Origin: Strigamia acuminata
Taxonomy: Eukaryota > Arthropoda > Chilopoda > Geophilomorpha > Linotaeniidae
DNA length: 64,000 nt
Direction: 5' to 3'
Assembly (NCBI GenBank): GCA_949358305.1
Contig: OX442322.1
Span: 6,696,001 to 6,760,000 of the forward strand
Shown here: piece after piece, positions 10,801 through 19,066 of the stretch
Layout of the letters: each line of letters opens with the position of its first letter
How positions within the stretch are numbered: position 1 is the first letter of the stretch
Position numbers and translations under genes: made by a program
The notes under the pieces: model-generated
What the model was told of the DNA's origin: nothing
The model's input: the letters and a program-made list of their open reading frames with translations, nothing else
Databases searched by the model: none

Positions 10801-12643
10801 AATGGTAGCTTGGGTGCTGCACCAAGCCCATGAAACAAAATTTGCAGTTCATTTGGGGGTGGACAAAACTTATTCTCATTGCCAAGAAAGGTATTTATGG
10901 CCCACGATGTTCGCCAACGTTAGAGATTACGTTGGAAGTTGCAAGTCATGCAACGAAAAGAAAAAGCCAAGAGGCCTAAGTCCGTTGGGAGACATGAGCC
11001 CCGTTTTTGGGCCCGGAGAAGCAATTGGAGCAGACATTTTGGGGCCACTGCCCACCTCCCACTTGGGAAATAGATACCTACTGGTGGCCGTGGACTATTT
11101 CTCCAAGTATCCAGAGGCGATTCCATTGGCGGATCAAACAGCCATCACTGTGGCCAAGGCATTTACGGAAAATATCACACTTGTACACGGGGTTTACGAA
11201 GTCCTTATAACGGATAGGGGTGGTTGCTTCACAGGAAATGACTTTAAAAACGCTCTCAGAGAAGTAGGAACAAGACAGCAATTTACTACAGCCTTTCATG
11301 CAGCCGCCAACGGGCTTGTAGAACGTCATAATCAAACTTTGGCAAGGATGCTATCGCATCTGGTTGCTGCAAATCAAAGAGATTGGGACCAGATGGTTCC
11401 ATTTGCATTGTTTGCATATAGAAATGCCATTCATGGCGTCACTCGAGAGAAACCGAGTTTTCTGCAAACAGGACGAGATCTAAGACTTCCCGTCGATGTA
11501 CTTTTGCAAAAACGAAGACCGCATTATGGAGAAGATTACACCACAGAAATGATAGAGAGAACGAGAAACTCTTTCAGTACGGTCATTGAAGCTATCAAAA
11601 TGTCCCACGAGAAAGATAAGAACCGCAGGGCCAAAACGGCCATCAAGAGGAACATTCAACCAGGTGACATGGTGTATTTGTTTACGCCCAGAGTCACGGT
11701 GGGGGCAACAAAGAAATTAGCTAGATTAAACACAGGACCTTTTAGAGTCCTGAGGAAATTAGGTGAATTAAACTTTGAAATACAACACATCTCAAATTCC
11801 AAGAATATTCAGATAGTTCACGCTGACAGACTAAAGAGATACATACCAAGAAAAATCTACCCAGGTCTGGAGTTTGAGGAAGAGAAACTGGAAGAGCCAG
11901 AGGAAGGTCTAGAAGAACAAAAATTGCCTTACGACGAGGACAATGACGAGTGGGTAGATGAGGATGGTGATTGGCGCCCATTGGCGGCCCCACCTGCCAG
12001 GCCCCGGCCTGGATTGTTGGCACCTCAAGGGAAAAAACAAGCACCTTTGGTCAAAAAACCAATGGCCCCAGCTAAAAGACAAGCCATTTTGGATGAGCTG
12101 AAAGGACCTCGACCCAGGGCTGGACCATCTTCAACGAAAACAATTCCAAAGAAGTCAATTGGGTTGGGATTGGGTGAGGCACGTCAGAAGTTGGCAGAAC
12201 TGCCACCTAGGCGGCCGAATTTACGTCCAAGAGAAAACCTTCGGGCCCCAAGAAAGTACAGTTTCGACGAAGCACCTCAAAGAAAAAGTTATTTGGAAAA
12301 AGGTGGGGAATTGGCTAAGGCAAGAAGAAAAACAGCAGAGGAGGTTGTTGCTGAAGAAACGGAAGTCTACTCAGAAATTGAAGAACAATCTGTTGTTGGT
12401 TCTGAAAAGAGTGTGGGGACAGGTGCTGACTCTATGAGAGTTGGCACCCCCTCTGAATCCTCAGAATCGTCAAGTGACGACGACGATGATAAATTTCTGT
12501 CGGGAAAAGAAACAGATTCACGTGATGTGTCCTTGCGGGTGGACCCAGACCAGACAATAACAGAAAGATCTCAGGCAGAAGAAGGAAAAATGCCGCATCC
12601 ACTTCTGCAGGGATTTTACGATAGATTGGGAGGTGAAAGTTAG
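7814..12643 (+). CDS. J gag-pol polyprotein, in-frame deletion of most of RT
   Basis: ATG at 7814 (context AAAGAATGG) opens 1609 codons. Gag fills residues 1 to about 250 and is followed by three CCHC zinc knuckles at 254-267, 284-297 and 306-319. The aspartic protease has WLIDTGAATS with Asp625. Only about 28 residues later comes FAYLDDILIFS (YLDD 655-658), so the roughly 200-250 residues normally holding the fingers and first palm motifs of RT are missing, yet the frame is kept. RNase H follows (TTDASDQGIGAVL, Asp804). Integrase has an HHCC finger (H1006, H1013, C1043, C1046), Asp1074, Asp1134 and Glu1170 (DD35E), then a GPF motif near 1308. No chromodomain is visible. The C-terminal 250 residues are acidic and proline-rich. 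RT activity is not expected. Confidence 0.93.
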   Translation: MAQPQAAVASVNVNLVALFSGDHKQAKVGAFLAQVELVGKKMGWDPATQCIVGRARCRDRALDFLSTNNTVNTTGDWDLFKKELLAYFEPKSNPVQLGIAFNSCAQKSDKSVTEFATRLSRLADGMTESDLLVKAALPVLKKTQFVSGLNARIKRLLLTSNPASYQTAVEEACQEEVNEISTGTIKPISKLGAVGEGKKEKEKAMEKDKTQEQFLKKRVQEMKQQIRVLQGELGARGQQERARPTGPGSQRGACFNCGKLGHMARDCRGNNTGANSGNRMVPTCYQCGGRGHISRECRNAPTGMVCDHCKKSGHLANACWIKHPNLRPALRRAQGVEREGGTTQQGGVRNIESHDSDPDYDYETVTRGHQVSVIQGDNDTDIPTLPEQGETTDMPAERSLGDDGAWADIGLQNIYQPTSSWKWLGKTLPPHRTYVRAVNRQMDHLFNPISGGKMPLCYNEYSSEMFDRKNFDREQALAARDKSEEKGTDTLGDQLNSEQLQKIIQQQNEKRNKKVNIHGKRGHREDALALTGRPTALPELPNNRESQQKKRVNKIEQRKGKFSDKFSGPDWKRFEAEVDSLATGEAPKEQRKQGGKEFRIGTLSQHNMPLVKGNVGEHEIVWLIDTGAATSIMNEEKWEEVRKDLCGLDKICFAYLDDILIFSPDFNQHLIDVAQVFQRLRQARLKLKPKKCKFGVNEVVFLGHVFTEGTVRPVEEKTRAVAKCPQPKNVKDIQSFVGFINFYRRFIKDFAKVAQPLTDLTRKSVEFVWGPEQQEAFDTLKQKIIEYPILRTPDWEKPFFLTTDASDQGIGAVLEQTHERRRLPVAFASRRLKPTETRYPILHREALAIVHGCLHFRYYLYGRKFTLIVDHHPLAFLLRTKHTKSMIARWALMIQDFQFDVKYLPGSENRADAMSRLVTAVKQGEIIENWTVDKVIAAQEADTYTAELRQLVEKRQFSTKHTKVKDFQLYINDEGVLYVVKWVKDGLKDKLIVPETMVAWVLHQAHETKFAVHLGVDKTYSHCQERYLWPTMFANVRDYVGSCKSCNEKKKPRGLSPLGDMSPVFGPGEAIGADILGPLPTSHLGNRYLLVAVDYFSKYPEAIPLADQTAITVAKAFTENITLVHGVYEVLITDRGGCFTGNDFKNALREVGTRQQFTTAFHAAANGLVERHNQTLARMLSHLVAANQRDWDQMVPFALFAYRNAIHGVTREKPSFLQTGRDLRLPVDVLLQKRRPHYGEDYTTEMIERTRNSFSTVIEAIKMSHEKDKNRRAKTAIKRNIQPGDMVYLFTPRVTVGATKKLARLNTGPFRVLRKLGELNFEIQHISNSKNIQIVHADRLKRYIPRKIYPGLEFEEEKLEEPEEGLEEQKLPYDEDNDEWVDEDGDWRPLAAPPARPRPGLLAPQGKKQAPLVKKPMAPAKRQAILDELKGPRPRAGPSSTKTIPKKSIGLGLGEARQKLAELPPRRPNLRPRENLRAPRKYSFDEAPQRKSYLEKGGELAKARRKTAEEVVAEETEVYSEIEEQSVVGSEKSVGTGADSMRVGTPSESSESSSDDDDDKFLSGKETDSRDVSLRVDPDQTITERSQAEEGKMPHPLLQGFYDRLGGES

Positions 12644-15600
12644 AAAGAGAGAGAAAAGAAGCGGGGAATAGGGGGGGAAAATCAATAGACAAAATTCAAT
12701 TCATAAAATGTAGTTATGTAGCAAAGGTAGGAAACAATTTGCCAAGAATCAAAAGTGTAGTAATGACAAAAGATTAGGCTTTCAAAGAAAAATACAAAGG
12801 GAAAATAATTGGTTTAGAAGGGTTTTGGAAAGACAAAATGGCGGATCACAAAATGGACGCCAGAAAAAGTTTTAACAAATTAAATGTGAAGGAAGTAAAA
12901 TAAGTGGAGAGAGAAAAATACAGAACTCTCAGAAAATACTTGAAGTGATTGATTTCAATCCAGTTTGACAAAATACACTGATTGGGGAAAAACAAAGGGG
13001 TCAGGAAAAAAGATAGGATGGCGGCTGAAATGAGAAGGGGCTTGGTGTAAGATATTAAAAAATTAATTTTTAATTCAGAAAAATTAACAAAAGGAGCCAC
13101 TGCTCAGTGTCAATCAATCAACAATACATGACACAATAATATCTGAAAACGATACAGAATGTGATTATTAAATACTACACACACATAAATATACCGTGAC
13201 TGGGAAATCCTTGAGACATCATATTTAAGACCGAGATCTTAGTAAGGAATGCTGAAAGTTAATGATTAGTTTTGCATGTTTGTTTGTTTTGGGGAAGCCT
13301 AGGAACGCGGGCAGAAGAGGTCATGCGAGAACCGTGCCCGGCCAGTTAACAGCGTATGCATTGACCGGAACACTGAACCCTCTCTCTGGTGCTTTGTTCT
13401 CTCTGCTCCATTTGGGCTTTTTAGGGCCACTATAACAGGATTAGGGGCCTCGACGTGTTGGTCGGTTAAATCGGTCTGATTTGCCGCCCGGTCGGCTCAC
13501 CTATTCGTGTGGCTTCCCCGGCGGATCATCTTGTCCTCACCGCCTTCAAACTTAAGCTGAATCGGATCGGTTTATATAGAGGAAGGAAAAGTAGCATTGG
13601 CGAGATGATGTCTCGGAGGTTCTAGTCATCCATCAATTCAATAAATAGGTTTATCATATTAAACTTTTTGGGGGACCTTGGGAGGGATAAAATCTAGATG
13701 TTTGTTGTACAAGGTTTCGGAAATTCGTAGAATTCAGAGAGAAATTAATAAATAAACTTTATAAGAGGAGCGCCGACTATTGGCAGAGTTGGGAAGCTCC
13801 GAAGGCAACAAGCGCCGAAAAAACAACTTTCCAGTCGGAAATCCAACAAATGGATTGCAGGAGAATGCTCAGAGTACGAAAATGACCCAAGAAGAATCAA
13901 GAAACGCTGTGAAAACAGTCGAGAAAGTACAAAACGAAAAGGTTAGAGTCCAAGTGGACTTTGGAGAGAGTTTGCTCCTCCATGGGGCCCCTAGCGCCAT
14001 CTAGCGAGAGAGTAAAGAAGCTCCGAAGACTAAAAAACACTCAAAAGAGGGGGTTTTGATCAGAGACCAATCAAACTAAGCATTGGAGAGTGTTGCAGAA
14101 GCGAATTTGACCCTAGAACGGTCGATAAAAACAATAAAACCAATGAGACTCAGAAGAAATGAGATTCATACATCTAAGTCGGGAGTTGGCGGAGGAGTGC
14201 AGAGATTTATCGGTTTCACGGCACCCGTGGCGCCATCTTTTGAGTAGATTCTGAACTAGGAGCGTGAAAATGTAGGAAAAGACGTCCCAACGTCTAGAAA
14301 TTAAGTAGATTAGTTAAGAAACGAATTCCAGACACAAAACAGATCTAGAAGGGTCAAAAAACGGGAGGAGGACAGCGAGAGATGGAAAAAGAACAGTAAC
14401 TTCAGCACATGGAGCCGCCTGGTGACACGAATTGGCACCAGAGGCCATGCTGATCGTTCTGGCCCGGCGCCATTTTGCGCTGTTTACCGTGATGATAGGA
14501 GCGAGCAATAGAGATGGAGAGAAACAACGTTGCCCGACTAGAGGAAGACGAAATTGAAAAAAAAAACTGGCAGCGGAATGGTGGTGTGGGGACGGATCAC
14601 AACTAGTGAGATGGTCTGGGTTGGAGATCATACACTGAAAACCTATAACTTGACGAGTAAAAATCATTTGTACACGGGTAAATAAATAGTTTGGGTTGTT
14701 TTTCAAGAACAGTCTTTTATTGTAGATACATCAGTCTAGTGAAACAATGAGACAAGAAATAGAACTGTGAAATATAGTGGGAAAAATTAAGTGAGATCAA
14801 ATAAAAACAGGATTAAAACTTACGACAAATTTAAAGACAGAGAAGATAAAAAACACCACTTAAAACTAATGAGTAAAGAATAGATGAAACTACATGAAAA
14901 CAAAACGGAGGGTACATTTAAATAAAACATGAGACATATTGAAGAGGAATCACAGGCGAGACCAAAAAACAGAAAGGGAGCAGTGACCCGTCACACGGAA
15001 CCGTCTGGTGGCGAAAAGAGACATTAAAAACCATGCGGCTTGCTTGGTCTGGCTCCATTTTTGGTTACTCGTCACGATATTGAGTTGGCGGCAATATTAT
15101 GACCTTACAACACATTAATTAATGAAAATTATCGAGTTTGATTGACTCAGAGATAAAGTCGTCCAAAAAGGAAGACACGGCAATGTAAGACAGGTTGATT
15201 TCACGCACTGCGCTTTCATTGGTCGTTCAGAGAACGCCCTCTAGTGGCGGTTCCAAACACTACACAAAAATGGAAAAACACACAAAATTGACAATTTCGG
15301 ATGAGCTCCGACGTAAATAACTATAAGGACCGAATGTACACATAAGAAAACCTTGATGCCGCCCCACAGCTATCGTTTTGCGGGGATTTGGGGAACGGGA
15401 GGACAAAATGAGGAAACGACAAGATGAGGAGAAACTGGGGAAAAGGCCCGCCTGCACGGTGGCGCCCCCACGTGGCAAAATTCGAAATTACAAATATGCC
15501 TTTGGATCACAAAGCAATACATTTTTTTTTTCTTCCCGTTTGCAATGCGGGAAAAATACGAGAAATACAACAGAAACACTGAGACTCTCAGGAAATATGC

Positions 15601-15957
15601 TTTTGAACCATTTTCCCCTGGATAAAGAAAGATTTCAGAAAAATTGAGAAGAAGGAAGAAAGGTATTTCGTTTTGCAAAGTTGGAAATTAAAGAAACCAA
15701 GATTGAAATACGGGGAATAGATTGTAGAATAAGGGGAAAGGCTTAAAAAGCGAACAATAGGGGAAGAATAGACCAGAAAATGATGAAAAATTGAGAAAAC
15801 AACAAAGGAATAGGCCTATCTTGAATTTATCAAGTAGAACAGTCAGAATGAATGGTCAAAGAGGGAAAGACTGACCATAATTGACAGGTCGGACAGTGAA
15901 AACGGGCACTGAGAGATGGGTTTTGGTGACGATGGTGGGTGGTGAGGCTCGGGCGGC
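12644..15957. other. J non-coding region between pol and the orphan gene, with CTCF-like motifs
   Basis: About 3.3 kb without a convincing gene. It holds several matches to the CTCF-type core (CCACTAGAGGGCG in either orientation, or the AGATGGCGC form): 13992-14006, 14225-14239, 14463-14480, 15234-15251 and 15458-15476. Two diverged copies of one module lie near 14337-14480 and 14957-15080. A TATA-like TTTATATAG near 13570 and AATAAA signals near 13640 and 13750 suggest further transcription units, but the only frame nearby (13780-14004) lacks an ATG at its start. A GC-rich part at 13320-13560 is unexplained. Confidence 0.5.
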
Positions 15958-15964
15958 TATAAAG
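15958..15964 (+). promoter_or_regulatory. TATA box of the J orphan gene
   Basis: TATAAAG lies 44 bases before the ATG at 16008, inside a GC-rich stretch (GGGCGGCTATAAAGCCACGG). Its spacing allows a start site near 15988 and a leader of about 20 bases. It is an internal promoter separate from the LTR. Confidence 0.6.
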
Positions 15965-16007
15965 CCACGGGATTGCAGAGCCAGAGACACAGCGCACAAC
16001 TGAAACA

Positions 16008-16673
16008 ATGACTGCACCGGCATATCACCTACGAGGACCAGTCCGGACTGGAGGGCACAGCGTGCCGGACATTTTCGGGTTCAACTGGGCGGCTGCGTCT
16101 CGCCCCCGAGGTTACGCAAGGTGGCTGGCCGGAGAGGCGCTGACCGTGGCTTGCCGATGGCGAGCGAACACCGTCCGCCCGCTGTTGGACGGAAAACAGG
16201 TCATTGCCCTGGTGGCAATACGTTTTGGGGAAGATGCTGCCGACGATGACAGAGTGAGGCTGGAGAAGATGCCGGCCCTGCCAAGAAACTTGCCCCGCAC
16301 GTCATGGAAGGATGAGGACCTGGAGCGCGAGGCAAACATTTTTGCTCACCGATACGGGGACCAGCCGAAGCTCACCCCGCGAGATCCCGTAGCCATTGGT
16401 TACCCATATCAAGGCGATCTCCGCGTCGAGACGATTGGGAATGGACAGTACCTGCTGGGTTCCCCGGCTCAACCGAAACAGCAGTGGGTGGAGCCCATGG
16501 AGGCCGCGTTTGAGCGTTACATGCCAGCGGCGGAGGTCAAACAACATTGGTGGGAGGAATATGACGACCAGTACGGTACTTGGTACATAATTCCACCGGC
16601 GGGACGACTAGCGAACCAAGATGATTTCTGGGACGATGAGAAGGGCAATTTGAAGCCGGCATGTTTTCCTTAG
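16008..16673 (+). CDS. J orphan gene, 221-residue protein of unknown function
   Basis: ATG follows GAAACA and the frame ends in TAG. The coding region is clearly richer in G+C than the AT-rich flanks, in keeping with a maintained gene. A TATA box lies 44 bases upstream and AATAAA at 16838-16843. The protein has no signal peptide or membrane segment, an arginine-rich N-terminal half, and a C-terminal part rich in tryptophan and acid residues (for example QHWWEEYDDQYGTWY and DDFWDDE). I do not recognise the family. By position between pol and env it may be an accessory protein of the element. The frame, promoter and poly(A) signal support a real gene. The product is hypothetical. Confidence 0.7.
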   Translation: MTAPAYHLRGPVRTGGHSVPDIFGFNWAAASRPRGYARWLAGEALTVACRWRANTVRPLLDGKQVIALVAIRFGEDAADDDRVRLEKMPALPRNLPRTSWKDEDLEREANIFAHRYGDQPKLTPRDPVAIGYPYQGDLRVETIGNGQYLLGSPAQPKQQWVEPMEAAFERYMPAAEVKQHWWEEYDDQYGTWYIIPPAGRLANQDDFWDDEKGNLKPACFP

Positions 16674-16837
16674 GTGGGAAAACGGAAAAGCGGAATTTTG
16701 GCACATTTTTTTTTGTATAACCACCAGGGATGTGTGCTTTGTTTTGATTTTTTCCCTTTCATTTTCTTTTTGGGGGAGAGAGTAGACTAAGTAGAATAGA
16801 TGCGTAAATTTTGTGTTGTCGGGTTGTGGTCTTGGTA

Positions 16838-16843
16838 AATAAA
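16838..16843 (+). terminator. Poly(A) signal of the orphan gene
   Basis: AATAAA lies 165 bases after the stop at 16673. The opposing signal of the antisense gene is at 16883-16888, so the two transcripts end tail to tail. Confidence 0.6.
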
Positions 16844-16882
16844 AGAGGAAAAAAACCATGGTTGAAATTAGGAATCGAGTTG

Positions 16883-16888
16883 TTTATT
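16883..16888 (-). terminator. Poly(A) signal of the antisense gene
   Basis: TTTATT on the plus strand reads AATAAA on the minus strand, 157 bases beyond the stop codon at 17045. Confidence 0.55.
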
Positions 16889-17009
16889 TTAAAAGGAAAA
16901 AGACAAATGAAAGATAAAAATTTCTTTTTCACTAACCAAATACAAAGATACACAAAAAAAAATATAAAATCAATATATGCGAGTATGAACGAACGAATAC
17001 ACGAGAAAA

Positions 17010-17031
17010 AAAAAAAAAAAAAAAACTACAA
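17010..17031 (+). repeat. Poly(A) run
   Basis: About 20 consecutive A residues just past the 3' end of the antisense coding region. I see no flanking duplication that would mark a retroposed insert. Confidence 0.7.
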
Positions 17032-17044
17032 CTTGACAAGAAAA

Positions 17045-18275
17045 CTAAGAGTAGGCAGGATCGTTTGGCTCCACTGCAACTCCGTCGTCCCAGACAAACA
17101 CCCGGGCGGTGGCTTTGGGGGTGGGTAATAACACTGTGGGAGATGTGACTGGCTGAGTGGGCTGCACAGTAGTTTGAGTGAACGAAACACTCACGACTGG
17201 CGGTTCTGATGGATTGGCGGCGGACACTGTTGTGGTAGGAACAGACGAAATTCGAGTGGTGATAACGGGTTGAATGGAGGGCAGACTTGTGGTCATTCTG
17301 CCGGTGACTGGAATCTTTTCTGGGGAGTCCGAGGTTGTCAACGGTTCGAGGGTCATCACAGACACAGAGGGCGGAGGAATGAGATCATTTGTGAGGTTGC
17401 GCATTGTAACATTCACCCTGAACGAAGGAGCACGCCCGGCTGGGACGAATCCCGCTGACGCCAGCCCCAACTCGGTCTCCGATTGAGCGACCGGAGGTAA
17501 CTGCTGTCGCTGGGAAAGGACTCGCATCAAAATGATCAGCAAGGCAGCGGTGGCCCCGAGCCAAGAGAGACGAGCGGTCCATTTAATAACGGGTTGTAAA
17601 ACCTAATGGAGAAAGATAAAACAAAAAAAAAAAACATGAGAAATAAATCGGAAAAGTTTGACAAATATTAGACACGAAGGACGGATGAAATAAAAACAAA
17701 GATTGGACCAAGTTGCAAAATAAAAATAACTCGAATTTGACAGAACACAAGACGGAATTAACTAGGTAGACCTAGAAATAATAATTAATAAAAAGAAAAG
17801 GGCTTACCAATGGACAGACCGGACCGGCTCTTGCTGTCTCCAAGTGTTGAGAGGGCAAATTAGACTGCTCTCCCGCCTCCTGACTCACTACTACTGGTTG
17901 CTCTGGAGTTATGGCTTCGGCTGGATTAATTTCGGGGTCGACAGGAGGGGGCGGAGGCACGAAGACAGGAGTTAGCGGAGCGGGTTGAGGTGGCCGTTGA
18001 GAGGTCACTAAAGTGAGGGTCGGAGCTTTCGTGTTGATGGCAGCATCATTGGTGGTGGCCTTAAAAATGGCTAGTGGATGTACAGGGCCTGAAGGGCGTT
18101 TATCCACTGCACTTGTCTTTGAGCGGCTGAGGTGCGCCCGCTCATAACGTTTCCACTCGGGGAACCGGTGGGACAAGGTGGATTTCCTGATGGTGGAGAC
18201 TTTGGGCAACAGCAGAGTTCCCAACTCTTTCATCTCGAGGTTCACTCCGTCAAACATCGGGTTCGAGACGGCCAT
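17045..18275 (-). CDS. J antisense spliced gene: mucin-like type II membrane protein (predicted 341 residues)
   Basis: Exon 1 runs from the ATG at 18275 to 17808, and exon 2 from 17602 to the stop at 17045. The 205-base intron (17603-17807) has donor TTG/GTAAGC and acceptor TTTCTCCATTAG/GTT, and both exons meet in phase 0. Exon 1 encodes a basic region and then a proline-rich segment (VPPPPPVDP). Exon 2 starts with a hydrophobic segment (WLGATAALLIILMRVL) without an upstream signal peptide. About 150 residues rich in Ser, Thr, Pro and Val follow, with sequons NVT and NLT. This suggests an N-in, C-out membrane protein with a heavily glycosylated outer part. It has its own TATA box and poly(A) signal. 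The splice is my prediction and the function is unknown; a role with the envelope is a guess. Confidence 0.68.
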
Positions 18276-18318
18276 GATCAGTGTCGGAATTTAAGTGAGA
18301 ACCAAAGGACAAGTGGGT

Positions 18319-18326
18319 CTTATATA
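18319..18326 (-). promoter_or_regulatory. TATA box of the antisense gene
   Basis: The minus strand reads TATATAAG, 44 bases before the ATG at 18275, the same spacing as for the plus-strand orphan gene. A TCACTT initiator-like site lies about 25 bases downstream. Confidence 0.6.
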
Positions 18327-18833
18327 ACAAGAGGGAAATTGGAATTTGCACCAAGGGATAAACAACTATTGCCAGGTGTAACTTGTTGAAAATAAAAATT
18401 ACAAGACACAGGAGATGGGAAAACACAAAGAGTAAACAAGTAGTCAGAAAAGAAATAAAAATTAAAAAATATATTACCCAAGGTGAAGGTCAAAAGCAAG
18501 CAAGGGTATTGAAGAAGTGAAGTAACACATAAATAAACTCAAAAGGGGGACAAGAAGGTTACGAAGAGTTGCAAGACTACCCCGGAAAATAGAACATTAA
18601 TTTGGAGTTTTGCTTTACAAGGATGAATAAACAAACACCAAAGGAAAATTGAACTCCTCACTGGAGAGAAGGTGAAAGTGAGAGTAAAGAGAGGATAAGG
18701 CAAAGATTTGGGTCAAGAGTCAACTAGACTTCCCCCTACTGTGAGGAGGGAGGACATAAACAACAGTTGGTTTCAAAACAGAGAGAGGAGAATGGGTCAT
18801 AAATCTCAGAAGGAGTTTTAAAAAAAAAAAAAA

Positions 18834-18864
<31 letters not shown>

Positions 18865-19041
18865 AGATTCCAGAGAAAAATATAATTCTAATTAAGATAT
18901 GATTTGGAGTTTCACTTGAGGTCATCAAACCATAAAATTTAATAAAGTTTTAAGAATGCAATTTTAAAGATAGAAAGAATTATTTGAAGAAAAAAAAAAA
19001 AAAATAAATGTTTTAAGATCTTTGATAAACCTTTTGTTTAT
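18327..19041. other. J spacer between the antisense gene and env
   Basis: Purine-rich, AT-rich non-coding DNA with a microsatellite near its end. I see no gene in it. Confidence 0.6.
18820..18865 (+). repeat. Poly(A) and (AAAT)n microsatellite
   Basis: A run of A followed by about eight tandem AAAT units. Confidence 0.9.
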
Positions 19042-19047
19042 TCACAG
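19031..19047 (+). promoter_or_regulatory. Probable splice acceptor for env
   Basis: CTTTTGTTTATTCACAG is a pyrimidine-rich tract ending in CAG, 20 bases before the env ATG at 19067. Envelope genes of insect gypsy-type elements are expressed from spliced RNA, so this is the likely acceptor. The donor was not identified. Confidence 0.55.
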
Positions 19048-19066
19048 ACCAAAAAATTACAAGAAA

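Noticed and set aside
13780..14004. 75-codon frame in the J non-coding region
   Set aside because: It opens with TTG, the first ATG is far inside, and the composition looks like a chance frame. A role as an exon cannot be excluded.
14314..14706. 130-codon minus-strand frame in J
   Set aside because: It overlaps the duplicated, motif-rich module and shows no domain, promoter or splice sites.
17010..17031. Poly(A) tail of a SINE or processed pseudogene
   Set aside because: No target duplication or body was found. It lies in the shared 3' region of two J genes.
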